Shown here piece by piece: positions 1 to 10,962 of a stretch of 64,000 nucleotides of DNA; the first letter of the stretch is position 1, and every line of letters starts with the position of its first letter. A program made the translations under genes and the position numbers. The DNA comes from Gymnothorax reevesii (Eukaryota > Chordata > Actinopteri > Anguilliformes > Muraenidae), in the NCBI GenBank assembly GCA_029721435.1, contig CM056587.1:18794667-18858666 (forward strand), given 5' to 3'. The notes under the pieces are model-generated. The model was not told the origin of the DNA. It was given only the letters and a program-made list of their open reading frames with translations, and searched no databases.

Positions 1-1339
1 AGATCAACCAGAGAGGTGCCGACATTGGAAGCCTTCATAACTTGCACTGTAATTTAAAACCATCTAATGCAATGCGACCACTCAAGCGTGGAGGACAAGC
101 CCTCTCCGCTCTGACCTCCATATAAATGGACAATATAAAGTTTCCCCTCTGCATTACAAGGAGCCATGGGTAGCTCTGGTGATGAATCTGCTCAGTTCTC
201 ACACGCACAGAAAAACAACTGCCTTTGAGGAGACAATCAGATGATGTTACGGAGGTTTATGGCCACAATTTTTCTCCAAGACAAACCCTACATAGGGCCT
301 GTTGAGGCCAAAACAGGCAATAGAGAAATGGAATACAACCACACAATTTATCCTTCAAAAAAAAACTGACTGAGGTGCTCTCATCGGCCCATGAAGTTTA
401 TTTTACCCTCCAGAGAGTTTGATATCTATTCAAACATGTTGTGAGAACAGTAAGAGGGTAACAGTAAGAGTAACTGATAAGAGTGAATGATCGCTGCAGA
501 CAATATTGTAACGGAGCTAATAGTGAGTCACATGATATAGCAGATGAATGGGTAATTGCATCAGTAATTACTCCGCTATTAAGAAAAAATAATAGCCAGC
601 AAGCCTTATTGAGCAGTTATCAATGCATGTTGTGACATATCTCATAAGAAGAGCCTTCACAATTATGAGGTAAGGCTAGGATAATTACCAAAAATTGGTT
701 AATAGAGTATGTTGAGAAGTTAAAGGACCAATATAATGTCTTTCGTTATTGCAACAACTCTGGGAGAGACATGAACATCGATCAGTGTTTACTGAGAAAC
801 CTGCTTTCATGCTTTGCCTTAATGAATTAACGTGACATTGCTATCAGTTAGGTGGCCATTCATTAAAGGTCCCTTATCATGTCTTCAGGTGCACAGCCAA
901 TTAGCCATTACGAGCCATTTAAAAATCTGTCCTTTTGAAATCACAAGGAGGAAGAGCTCACCCTGAACAAAAGCCATCAGGAGATTGTAGCCTATATCTC
1001 TACGGCCCAGATTAACTCAAGTCAAATGTGTTTCCAGGAAAATCAAAATAGAAAAAAAAAAAGGCAAGTACAACCGCAAGTGGTAATTAACAGGGTCCAA
1101 GCAATATGAGACAATAATCAATCCTGAAAAAGAAAGACATGCATTGTATGAATTTTTTTAAACAATCTCCAGTATGTGCCACATAATTATTCATTGCTTG
1201 TCAGGCAACTTTCATGTCGATTGGTCATTGCTCAGCCTGTAAAATAGCAGCTGTTAAAGTGGCCATGTTTTTACACATTTTGCTCACTCATTGGAAGGAG
1301 TATTAAAAGCTTGGTGAGCGACACAAAAAGAAAACCTTT
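1..1339. other. AT-rich non-coding stretch, no gene seen
   Basis: No convincing exon on either strand. The stretch is AT-rich with many TAAT/ATTA motifs, notably around 530-640, where homeodomain-like words are dense and low-complexity sequence is absent. That texture is common in vertebrate conserved non-coding DNA, but conservation cannot be judged from one sequence. Confidence 0.5.
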
Positions 1340-2040
1340 AACTATTTAGGTCAGTTGTTGAAGGGATATAGGCAATTTTGCACTGCAGCGTCGTACAGCG
1401 CCACCAACATACCAACCACTGCCAAATTTCATTGTCTTCAGCCTCTTATCCTATAGATGTATATGCTTACACCATGTGATGATTGGACATTGCATTCAGG
1501 AGTTACACTAGATTATATCAACTGAGGCCAGACTCACAAAATCCAATATTTTTCAAGACTTATAGCCCATAAAGTGCTATGGCTCTCTGTAGCACCGGCA
1601 TGAGGCCAATCAGAATACGTTTAATGCAGATTGCTCTTCCATGCATCTCAAACAATCTTCTGAAGTTTCATGACGCAACATGATAGAAGAAAGAAGGTGA
1701 CATTGCTGTAATGCGATTTGCTGAGGGCAGCTATCTTGTTTGAGCAATCACCCCGCACTAACATATATCCATTGGGACCCTTGGGCAAAATGAAGTATGC
1801 CAAATTTTAAATTGATCCGGCAGTTGGTTTTGGATTTATGACTATTTGTAGGCTATAGTGCCACCTCCGGACGGATTTACGCCAAAATTTGTACGCTTGA
1901 GTGTAATCACCTGTTGATGAGGGATCTGAAGTTTTGCGATGATTGAACTTGCATTTAGGAGTTTTTATTTTATTAAACCTATCTTTATATTTTAAACGTT
2001 TTACATAAGATTTCACCGGCAGAAAATCTAAGTGTTAGCA
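1340..2040. repeat. probable dispersed repeat of unknown class
   Basis: The text has the texture of fish dispersed repeats (phrases such as 'acagcgccaccaa' and 'tagtgccacctccgga', with runs resembling 'gccaaatttcatt'). The 69-codon minus ORF at 1807-2016 shows no known domain and is treated as chance. Boundaries and class are not resolved. A related-looking tail with a GACGGACGGACAG motif occurs at 4560-4765. Confidence 0.35.
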
Positions 2041-2119
2041 AGTGCGCATGGCTGATATGGATAGATTCATCTGGACTCACAAAATCCATCCACACATCCA
2101 TCGATCCATTACCTGCACC

Positions 2120-2400
2120 ACTTCTTCCTCACTAGGGTCACAGGGAGGTAGGAGCCTATCCCAGCTGACTTTGGGCGAAAGGCAGGGACACACCTTGGAC
2201 AGCTCTCCAATCCATTATAGCGCTCACACACCATTCACTCACACACTCATAACTACAGGGTATTTAGAGCATCCAGTTAGCCTGATATGCATGTCTTTGG
2301 ATTATGAGAGGGAACTGGAGTACCCAGAGGGAACCCACACGAACGCAGAAAGAACATGCAAACTCTACACAGAGGCGCCCGTGCCGAATTTCAACCAACA
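2120..2400 (+). repeat. dispersed fish repeat, copy 1
   Basis: Carries a recognisable fish repeat with 'agcctatcccagctgac' near the start, 'tgcatgtctttgga' in the middle and 'agaacatgcaaactc' at the end. A second diverged copy in the same orientation lies at 54229-54525. The family is common in fish and resembles a retroposed LINE or SINE tail, but I cannot assign the class. The 148-codon ORF through it is a by-product. Confidence 0.65.
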
Positions 2401-2436
2401 AGCTTCTTTCCATGACCACCCAATGCTACCATTTAA

Positions 2437-3305
2437 AGGGATAGTTCGGGATTTTTCACATGAATCTGTATGGCATCACCGTCTTTAGTCTCGTGCACAC
2501 ACACCGACTTTCCCCCGACAGTGTCCTGTGAGCCGAGTTCTGTCCAGTTTTGGTCAAAGCGAAAGTAGTTCCGGCAGGTTTCCTGGGGTCTGCAAAGTAA
2601 AACGTTTTTCTTCTCAAAACAGTATGTGTTCGAACGAATGATTTACTTGCATAACAAAACCCTGGTATTCCAAAAAGTCACATCTTGTCATTGCTTGGGG
2701 CTACTTTCTCTCAATAGCGATCACTGCGCGCTGTCACTGCTAACAGCTGTGCGCATTAGCCAACTACTTTCATCAGTTGTTCGACAGTGTTTACATATTC
2801 CAGCCAGGGGAGGATGTCTCCTTACGGTCGAGGACGGCAGACTCGAGAGAAACTACTACTTCTTTGCGAACTGACCCAGGGATAACCGGAGCACTCGGTG
2901 TAACTTTCCAAAGGATTTTATTGTTATTTCGGGAAGACGCTGGTTCGTCGACACCAAAATAAATGTGTATGCTGGGTGCTGCGGTCATCCCTAGTTCTAG
3001 TAGCTGAGAAAGGTAGCCAAGTTTGTCTTGATTATGCTAGCCAACGCTGTGACCGGAGTCATGGACTTCTCATTCAAACCTAGAAACCATCCACACCCGT
3101 CCACGTAGTTTCTGACGATTGTAATAACAGTACAGCAATAACAATACATATTATGTTTCATAAGCTTCACTGGTAATGTCACACCGATAGATGAATCTAT
3201 GTTGCGCTTACATAGCCCTCGGTGCATCACCAGAAGGCTATGCACGGATGCTATAGAAAATCTTTAGTACAATTTTGTTTACCTGGGGTGTAGGGACAGC
3301 AGAGC
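2437..3305 (+). repeat. left inverted arm of Kolobok-like element
   Basis: Reverse complement of 3653-4521 over its whole length. It ends inside the 3' part of the THAP exon, so the exon's last bases and its splice donor (CCCCAG followed by GTAAAC, read on the minus strand) lie in the arm and are duplicated in the other arm. Small ORFs in the arm (2626-2874 plus, 2997-3245 minus) are mirrored in the right arm and show no known domain. Confidence 0.8.
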
Positions 3306-3540
3306 ACTTCAAAACTCGTCTCTTCCTCTGTCCTGAAGGAAAGTAGTCGTCCTCGCTGAAGTACACACTGCAAACGCGAAGCTTTTTCATTTTTAGTAGT
3401 TCAATGTCCACTCGGAAGCTCAGAGCAAGTAGCCAAAGTTGCTTCAGAGCTACATCCGTCACAGGGAAGCGATGGGCTGTGTGAGGAGACTCACTCACGT
3501 CTTTGTTGGTACAGCCTGGATAATCGCAAGTGCGCACCAT
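3283..3540 (-). pseudogene. THAP zinc-finger exon of a transposase (degenerate)
   Basis: Read on the minus strand from the ATG at 3540, the protein starts MVRTCDYPGC, giving the first zinc-ligand pair C-x4-C. HRFP and a Trp-Leu region follow, and the second pair appears as VCSVYF. A THAP domain (C2CH) normally has C-x2-H here, so the ligand His is Tyr; one C-to-T change (CAC to TAC) would explain it. The C-terminal AVPT box of THAP domains is present (CSAVPT). The exon ends at a good donor, CCCCAG|GTAAAC, at 3283/3282. No downstream transposase exon remains. The domain probably served DNA binding by a Kolobok-type transposase and is likely non-functional now. Confidence 0.7.
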
Positions 3541-3652
3541 TTTTATCAAATAAACTATTTTCTGGAGAAGCTGATGAACTTTTCACTCTAGCTCTCGAAC
3601 TAGCTCGTTAGCGTCGTAGGTCTGTAGTCGGTAAACACTGTCGAACAACTGA

Positions 3653-4521
3653 GCTCTGCTGTCCCTACACCCCAGGTAAAAAAAATTGTACTAAAGATTT
3701 TCTATAGCATCCGTGCATAGCCTTCTGGTGATGCACCGAGGGCTATGTAAGCGCAACATAGATTCATCTATCGGTGTGACATTACCAGTGAAGCTTATGA
3801 AACATAATATGTATTGTTATTGCTGTACTGTTATTACAATCGTCAGAAACTACGTGGACGGGTGTGGATGGTTTCTAGGTTTGAATGAGAAGTCCATGAC
3901 TCCGGTCACAGCGTTGGCTAGCATAATCAAGACAAACTTGGCTACCTTTCTCAGCTACTGGAACTAGGGATGACCGCAGCACCCAGCATACATATTTATT
4001 TTGGTGTCGACGAACCAGCGTCTTCCCGAAATAATAATAAAATCCTTTGGAAAGTTACTCCGAGTGCTCCGGTTATCCCTGGGTCTGTTCGCTAAGAAGT
4101 AGTAGTTTCTCTCGAGTCTGCCGTCCTCGACCGTAAGGAGACATCCTCCTCTGGCTGGAATATGTAAACACTGTCGAACAACTGATGAAAGTAGTTGGCT
4201 AATGCGCACAGCTGTTAGCAGTGACAGCGCGCAGTGATCGCTATTGAGAGAAAGTAGCCCCAAGCAATGACAAGATGTGACTTTTTGGAATACCAGGGTT
4301 TTGTTATGCAAATAAATCATTCGTTCGAACACATACTGTTCTGAGAAGAAAAACTTTTTACTTTGCAGACCCCAGGAAACCTGCCGGAACTACTTTCGCT
4401 TTGACCAAAACTGGACAGAACTCGGCTCACAGGACACTGTCGGGGGAAAGTCGGTGTGTGTGCACGAGACTAAAGACGGTGATGCCATACAGATTCATGT
4501 GAAAAATCCCGAACTATCCCT
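3653..4521 (+). repeat. right inverted arm of Kolobok-like element
   Basis: Inverted partner of 2437-3305, equal in length. It carries an 84-codon plus ORF (3713-3967) and a 122-codon minus ORF (3964-4332), both matched in the left arm and neither recognised. A short phrase, GTAAACACTGTCGAACAACT, occurs both in this arm (near 4166) and in the spacer just outside it (near 3631), a small internal duplication. Confidence 0.8.
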
Positions 4522-4559
4522 TTAATAATCAAGAAAATAATAATAATAAAAAAAAAGTT

Positions 4560-4765
4560 TCTGAGATCTTTGATTTAAAAGTTGGCAGAGGGCAGAACTC
4601 TAGCACACGATTGATGTGTGTGTCGAATTTCATGGAAAAATATCAAATCATTTTCATGCATGTTATAATGCAGACTTAAACAGGTTTACAGACGGACGGA
4701 CAGGCCGACAGATGGGCAGAGGACCAGCTATATCCCTCTGCAGCATATGCAGAGTGACGGAAATG
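4560..4765 (+). repeat. dispersed repeat tail with GACGGACGGACAG
   Basis: Contains 'gtcgaatttcatgg' followed by 'cagacggacggacaggc', wording typical of the tail of an abundant fish repeat. Class unknown; limits approximate. Confidence 0.35.
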
Positions 4766-4875
4766 ACTGTAACTGGTCAGCTGAACTTAATCAGTCCTTG
4801 CCCTGGGTGGTCAATTCACCATGTGTAGTCAAAAAAGATGGGAATCTTTGTACTTTACATACTACCCTTTCAAAA

Positions 4876-5113
4876 TATACTCTTCCAAAAAAGAAACTAT
4901 ACATTGTTTTTAGCATCAATTTATCATACATGAAATGTTTTGACAAATGTGGAAAACATATTGAAATATACTCTTCCAAAAAAAAAAACTATACAAATAT
5001 TGAATTATTGATCACACTTTCTTTTCAATATGTTTTCCACATTTGTCAAAACATTTCATGTATAATAAATTGATGCTAAAAACAATGTATGGTTTCTTTT
5101 TTGGAAGAGTATA
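4876..5113. mobile_element. MITE, half copy plus full inverted copy
   Basis: The left 90 bp (4876-4965) match the left half of the intact element at 18856-19002. They are followed at once by a full copy in reverse orientation (4967-5113). Ends read TATACTCTTCCAAAAAA with TA at the border, as expected for a Tc1/mariner-type MITE. The outer arms (4876-4965 and about 5024-5113) are complementary and would fold into a hairpin of about 90 bp with a loop of about 58 nt. The missing right half of the first copy is not found nearby. Confidence 0.7.
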
Positions 5114-8089
5114 ATAGCTAAAAATAGCAATCACACAATTAACTATTCTTTCATTAACTGAAGAATACTGTTTGAAAATGCCATTGCATAACCTTGGATT
5201 TTTTACTTGCCACCTCCTTATTAATTGCATTTAACTGCCATCGATATTTGACCAAACGTCACAAATGCATCCCTGGAATGCTCGCCTATGAATGCTCTCT
5301 GTCTGCATTAAAATAAAATCAAAGCAATAATTAAATTCAGTCTGTAATAAAGAACGCAGTTCTCTGAATGGGTGGGCTGTTGTCCCCAGCAGAAGACGAG
5401 GCTCATAAATTATGAAACTTTTATTATGAAATCGATGTGTTGGGGGTAGGTCCTTCAGAGATTTGTCTGCATGAAACAGTTATGATTAATTATCCACACC
5501 TCCCCACTCAGAATTAATATACCCTCCTTTCTCGAGTCGTTTTCAAGAATTTCCGGAATATGCCAGCTAAATATGATGGAAAAGCACAGTGCACGCGGAC
5601 GGCCACAGTCTGCTCCAAGAAAACATGCGCACTGCCCTCAATTCGGCAGCCTCTTAGCAACCGCTATGTGTGTCATTTTTTAGGATTCATCGCCTCTCTC
5701 GGATGAAGGCAATCATGACACAAAACTTGCAATGAATTTCTGTTCCAAATGTTTAAAACCGCATAATATTCAATAATTCAATTCCTGTGGTTACCCGAAG
5801 TACACATTCTCCTAATGGAGAATTTCACTGTGATTTAGGAAGGACAGGATGGGGTTAAGATCAGCCTGAGTGTTGAGAAAGTGGGGTCTGACTGGCGAGT
5901 CACACGCAGCCCACATGACAATGACCACAAGCTGTGTCCCTTTAACCTCTTTGTGCAGAATACAAAAAAATGGCAATTTTTTCCTGTTAAGCATGAGCCT
6001 AGTTAGGCTTTATAACTCAGTATTAGTGTCACTAAGACTCTGGAAAATTATTCCCGAGAAGGAAGACATTTGGAAATTCAATTACTGATTTATTTAGGAA
6101 TTCAATTTTGGAATTTACGGACGCTGGCGTCTATACCCTGGCTAAGGGGTTTAAGAAGACCAGGTGGCATGTGCATGCCAGGTGAACAAAAGGCGAGCGC
6201 CTCTTTCTCTCCATCCTAATCTTTCCAGCTCTCTCCGTGCCTCCCTCCCTCCCAGTCTCTCTGTCTCAGGGCTCTCTGCCAAACTGCCATAACAAGGAAC
6301 TCTCATGTCTGCGCTTGAATAAAACATCACAGCAGTCAAACTCAGGCAGCCTCCTCTGTTCAGCCAGTGCTCCAGGTTCCCCCGCAAGGGTCCGGGGACA
6401 GAGGTGCCGAGCCGCACCGTTTGACTCTCGCTGACTCATGCTCTTACCTAATCTCTTTCTTCTCCGCTTCCTCCCCTGCCCACAAACTGATGTCACCAAC
6501 CCCCCTCCCCCTCCACACGGGTCACAGCCACACAGGATATTCCTCAGCATGGATCAGATGGTTGTCTTAACAATTGTCCCAGGAGGAGTCATGACATAAT
6601 CCTATAGCCCTCCAGCTGTGACTGATCATTTTGACATGAGACAGCACCCGCGCTGTACTATAACCCCTCATGACAAGGCCGGTAAAGAGCCATCGGGTCT
6701 CGTGGAAGCTGTGAAGATGTTTCACAGCATTAGAGCACTCTGTGATGCGCGACATGGCTAACAACTCCAGCGTCTCCCCTGTCGAACACAGGCCCCTGTC
6801 TATTCGTGATCGCTTAACATTCTGTCCTTTCACTCAACGCCATGGTGATGAGCTGAGAGCCCAGTCGCCAACACGTTCTCTGATTTATCCTCCAGTCAGA
6901 TGATTTGTAAAATTAAAAACAGCAAGCATCATCTCAGACTGCTGTGGCAGAGGGAAGGACTGAGATCGACGTGGATTTGACACAAGCATTCTCCTCAGTA
7001 TCCTTTTGTCAGCAATTTCAATCAGAAAGCGCTCAAACATGAGCCTCGTGTTATTAGCGCGCTGTTTAAAGTGATCCGTGCGGCGCTTGTCGGCGTACTC
7101 CTCGCAGAGCTGTGCGTTTCTCTCACTGTGACCGTCTTTGAGAGCACCGTGGCGTTAGCACACTGTGTACAAGCCTCCTCCTTGCGGGGTTCTTTGTCGA
7201 TGTTGTTTTGTCACATTCATTGATGCGGAGTTAGACCTCCGCTCGTCCAAACTCCCCCCGCCCCGCCCCCCCACCCACTCTCCATCACTCAATCTCACAA
7301 ACAGCTCCGACAAAACACGGACGACCGAGAGGCACTTTGCTCCAGAATTACAGCCTGTCCAGTTCGTTCTGATGCGAACAGCAGGGATCCCTTCCACCAC
7401 ACAAAGAGAAGAAGAGAAGGGGGGGGGGGGAGAAAGGGAAGAATATAGCAGAGAAAAATTGAAATACTGACAGGCAGAGACCGAATAGTGCAAGTTCATG
7501 CGCTAAAATACACCGCATCCCGCCCTCCGTAACACACCGAGGAGAAGACAGGTGCACAGAGACCTGAATCCATGGCCTCGACAGAAAGGGTGCTTCTTTC
7601 ATCTTGTCACATGTCAAATCAGGGCCTCAGCAGTTCTCACGAGGTACGGGGAGTTATCTCTCTAAGGAGGGATCCGAAATTTAAAGGAGGAAATCTGCCA
7701 TGCAAAATCTAGGCATGACAATAATGTTCCCAGCCAGATCCAACGGTTCCTGTTTGAGAATGTCTAGGACGTAGAATTAACAGCTTTTAGAAAAGATACT
7801 CCGGCAGGTCACGTGTGTAATTCAATAGCAGAGCATACGCCAAGATAACAAAATATTAGTAGACAGCAAAAGTCATCTCAGATTGTTGACATTTGATTTA
7901 AACATGACTTATTGGAGTAAAGACTGCTAATATGCCTCTCTAATGTGGTCACAGTCAGAATGACAGCCAAACTGACGAAGACAGACAGGCAGAGTGAGGA
8001 AAAAGGAAAGAAAAAGGCAAAAAGGTTTTCTGGCTTATTAGCTCATAACACTACCTAAACTGGGAATGGACTGGCATTTTAGCTGAGTT
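5114..8089. other. non-coding stretch, no gene seen
   Basis: No exon is supported. ORFs of 60-114 codons here are short, overlap on both strands and show no known domain. The segment around 5385-5520 (CTCATAAATTATGAAAC and following AT-rich words) has a conserved-element texture. A G/A-rich run is at 7418-7440 and a C-rich run at 7255-7275. Confidence 0.5.
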
Positions 8090-8091
8090 TA

Positions 8092-8939
8092 CACTACCGC
8101 TAAAAAGTTTGGGATCAATTGGAAATTTTCTTGTTTTCCATGGAAACACATGAAACTAGGCTGAATTTTAATGGAAAATGATGAATAGGTACTTCAAACT
8201 CATCAAAAAAAAAAAAAAACCCACCTCCACTGTTGATACTGAAACTGGTGTTTGACGGGAACTATTTAGCGCAGCTGCTAGTTGACAACCTGTGAGGCCT
8301 CTGTCTGAAACTACACACTCTCAGATATCTGTCTTCTTGCACAGTTGTGCATCAGGGCCTCCCACTCCTTTTTCTGTCCTTGTTAGTGCCAGTTTGTGCT
8401 GCTCTCTGAAGGGAGTAGTTGACAGCATGGTAAGCAATTTTAAGTTCTCAATTTCTGGCATTGAATAGCCTTCTTTTCTAAGCACTACAGTAGACTGACG
8501 GGTCTCTAAAGGAAGTTCTTTCTTTCTGGCCATTTTGAGCCTGTAAACAAACAAACAACTGCTGATGCTCCAGGTGCTAAACCAACCTCAAGAATGCCAT
8601 GGTCCCCTTTGCACTCCCTTATTAGTTCAACGATTTTCAGCTACGCAACACATTTGCATAAGGGTTTTCTAATAATCAATCAGCCTTATAAAATGCTTAA
8701 CTTGTATTAGCAGCCATACGAGGAGATTGATGCAGAGGACTGACAGTTGCTGATAATAGGGCTCTATGCAAAAATGTAGATCATTCTGTGAGAATCATCT
8801 AATTAATTTTAATCATTCGTGAAATTGATAAAAAATGTTTGTGAAATGGAAAAAAAATGTTTGTGAAATAGATGAAAATGTATTTATCTTTGGAAAACAA
8901 GGAAATTTGCAAATGATCCCAAACTTTTGAGCGGTAGTG
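8092..8939 (-). mobile_element. Tc1-like element, internally deleted
   Basis: Terminal inverted repeats read CACTACCGCTAAAAAGTTTG on the left and, inverted, CACTACCGCTCAAAAGTTTG on the right, with TA at both borders (8090-8091 and 8940-8941). At 848 bp it is about half the usual 1.6 kb. The only coding trace is the N-terminal part of the transposase on the minus strand, so the catalytic centre is gone. Confidence 0.85.
8321..8535 (-). pseudogene. Tc1 transposase N-terminal remnant
   Basis: The minus-strand reading MARKKELPLETRQSTVVL, then RKEGYSMPEIE, matches the first helix-turn-helix of fish Tc1 transposases, which binds the terminal repeats. After about 35 residues the similarity becomes patchy, and only a weak trace of the Gly-Arg-Pro region (TEKGVGGP) is left. 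No DDE residues remain. The longer ORF begins upstream at 8554, but the family start is the internal Met near 8535. Confidence 0.75.
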
Positions 8940-8941
8940 TA

Positions 8942-10293
8942 TATACCTTTAAATAGTGACCGTGATTTCAGCCAGTGGATATGAAATGAGGGCGCGTATG
9001 GTTCGACAGTGTCTGCCGGCACAACCTAAAAAGGAACTGAGAACATCCACGGCATTCGATGGGTGTGAACCTATGTTAACCACAGTCCACAAAACTGTTA
9101 GCAGCTGAGGCATCTCACAGAGCCCTGTAGACGTGAGTGTTTGGGGTCGCTGGGAGGTTAAGTGTGCTTTCTGTTGACCATTGAGCCGCACCGAAAAGAC
9201 AAAGCACCCTGCAGTCTCCGTAAACAAACCCCAGTCATGACTTCACCTCCAGCTGGCCCCATAACCCCAGATTTTAATGGCGCCATCTTCAGCGAGCTCA
9301 CCCCAACCCTGCTGTTTAATGACATCCACGGTCCTCACCTCAAGTTCCCCGTCTCCTGCCGCCACCTCCGCCGTCATTTAAACTTCATTTGCTCACCTAC
9401 CTGCCTTCTTCCTGACAAGCTGTTAGCCCGTTCGGCGCTCGGCGCTTAATTACCGCTTTTCTGTCCAGCCCTCACCATCCCGCACTGTCACCTCCCACTC
9501 AATCTGCGACACGTTAGCTAATCCCACCCGCGGAGGAAACAAGCGCGATGATGTCACATTACTTCAGGCAGCCTGGGGGCGGGATTCTCACCAGCTTACT
9601 GTGTAAATGCCACTGTCATTGGGAATCTCACGGCAGCGCAAGTGGCAGGCGAAGCAGACCCACAGAGTCAGGCCTTCTGATATTATACAGTACCAGCGCA
9701 CACACACACGCACACACACAAGCAAACACACAAAACACAACACGTACACAAGCACACATACGAACGGCCATTTATGCACGTGATTAAGCACTTGAGGAAA
9801 AAGAAACATTACTGCCAACTTATTATTATTATTAATATTTTAAACCCTGATTTTCACTGGAGAAGCATGATTAAGTTTGAGAAGCCAGACTGTGAATTTT
9901 GATGTTGGGATTTAAAGTGAAGTTCATGAAAGATGCCCTGATCTCACCTCGCCAGGAGCAATCAGCTGTGAAACTGAATCCCATGTCTTTAAATTCTCAT
10001 TTAATGGTGTGGGTGGCTGTAAAAAAGACTTTATCTGCAACAATGGAAAATAAATAAAATTACAATCGCATCCCGCTGAGAAGATTCGTTTTTCTTTAGA
10101 CTTACTGAGAATAACCAGCCACTTCTTCAAACAGCACAAAACGTAGAAACTGCAAATGTATTACATTTCTTGCTGTGAAGCACGATAAGAGGGTTTTCAT
10201 CAGTGGTTATGAACACTTTCCCTGCAGACTGCGTGGCAATTCAACAAAATAGGTATGTGGTGTATGACAAAGGCCCTACACTTTAATCAAGAA
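8942..10293. other. non-coding stretch, no gene seen
   Basis: No exon is supported. A short CA-rich microsatellite is at about 9700-9765, and ORFs across it are by-products of that repeat. Confidence 0.5.
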
Positions 10294-10962
10294 CAGTGGT
10301 TTCCAATGCTGGCCTTGGAGACCCTCTGAAAGCTGGTTTTTGTACAAACCTTAACTGCAATCACAATTCTTAATAGGTGTTAACATGTCCTTATTTACAT
10401 CCTTTTCATATTTCATTATTTACCCTTTAAGCCACATTGTGTAGAATAACTGTAACTGTATGCCGTAGAAGACAAAAATCGTGTATTATTGCAAGCCTTT
10501 GCAGAAAGGTCACCATTCTTTCCTGACTGAATTACAGACTATGATGAATGAATGGGGCTCTAATTACGATGCCAAACATTTATTTTTTTCCTCTTTCACA
10601 CAATGCAAGTTGTGCTCATTATCACCTGTCTTGTCTTTTGTCTTTAACAACCAAAAGATGGCTAATTTTTGTGCACGAGTCTACACTTTCACAAATTAAA
10701 AGCCAATTTAACCGCATCAGTGACAGTTTTCCCTTCTTTTTATATGTTCTATTTCCAATGTAATATGAAAATTGAATGCTTCAGGGCAAGCGTAACTATT
10801 TCTGACATAATATGGCAGGTAAATACTCCGTATAAATGGGAAAAGTGCGATCAAGAACACTTAACACCTTTTTTTTTTTTTTTAATTCTTGAATTGCAAT
10901 TGCGGTTGAAAGAAAAAGCAGCCTGCACAGGGGGTCCTCAGGACCGAGGCTGGGAACCAATG
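10294..10962. mobile_element. probable hAT-type MITE
   Basis: The left end reads CAGTGGTTTCCAATGCTGGC and the right end, inverted, reads CATTGGTTCCCAGCCTCGGT. They align for about 35 bp with several mismatches. The 8-bp flanks (atcaagaa, cccaacaa) agree at 5 of 8 positions, compatible with a decayed 8-bp hAT target duplication. The interior has no transposase and contains a poly-T run near 10869. Confidence 0.5.

Larger units (their letters stand above)
2437..4521. mobile_element. Kolobok-like TTAA transposon with 869-bp inverted arms
   Basis: The element is flanked by TTAA at 2433-2436 and 4522-4525. Its ends are inverted copies starting AGGGATAGTTCGGGAT. The two arms (2437-3305 and 3653-4521) are each 869 bp and nearly identical, differing at scattered single bases. 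Between them is a 347-bp spacer carrying a THAP-type zinc-finger exon. TTAA duplication plus a THAP domain points to the Kolobok superfamily; piggyBac also uses TTAA but lacks THAP and starts with CCC. There is no DDE catalytic region, so the element is non-autonomous. The high arm identity suggests recent insertion or gene conversion between arms. Confidence 0.75.

Noticed and set aside
2626..4332. Small ORFs in the Kolobok-like arms as genes
   Set aside because: Mirrored in both arms with no known domain; carried along by the inverted duplication.
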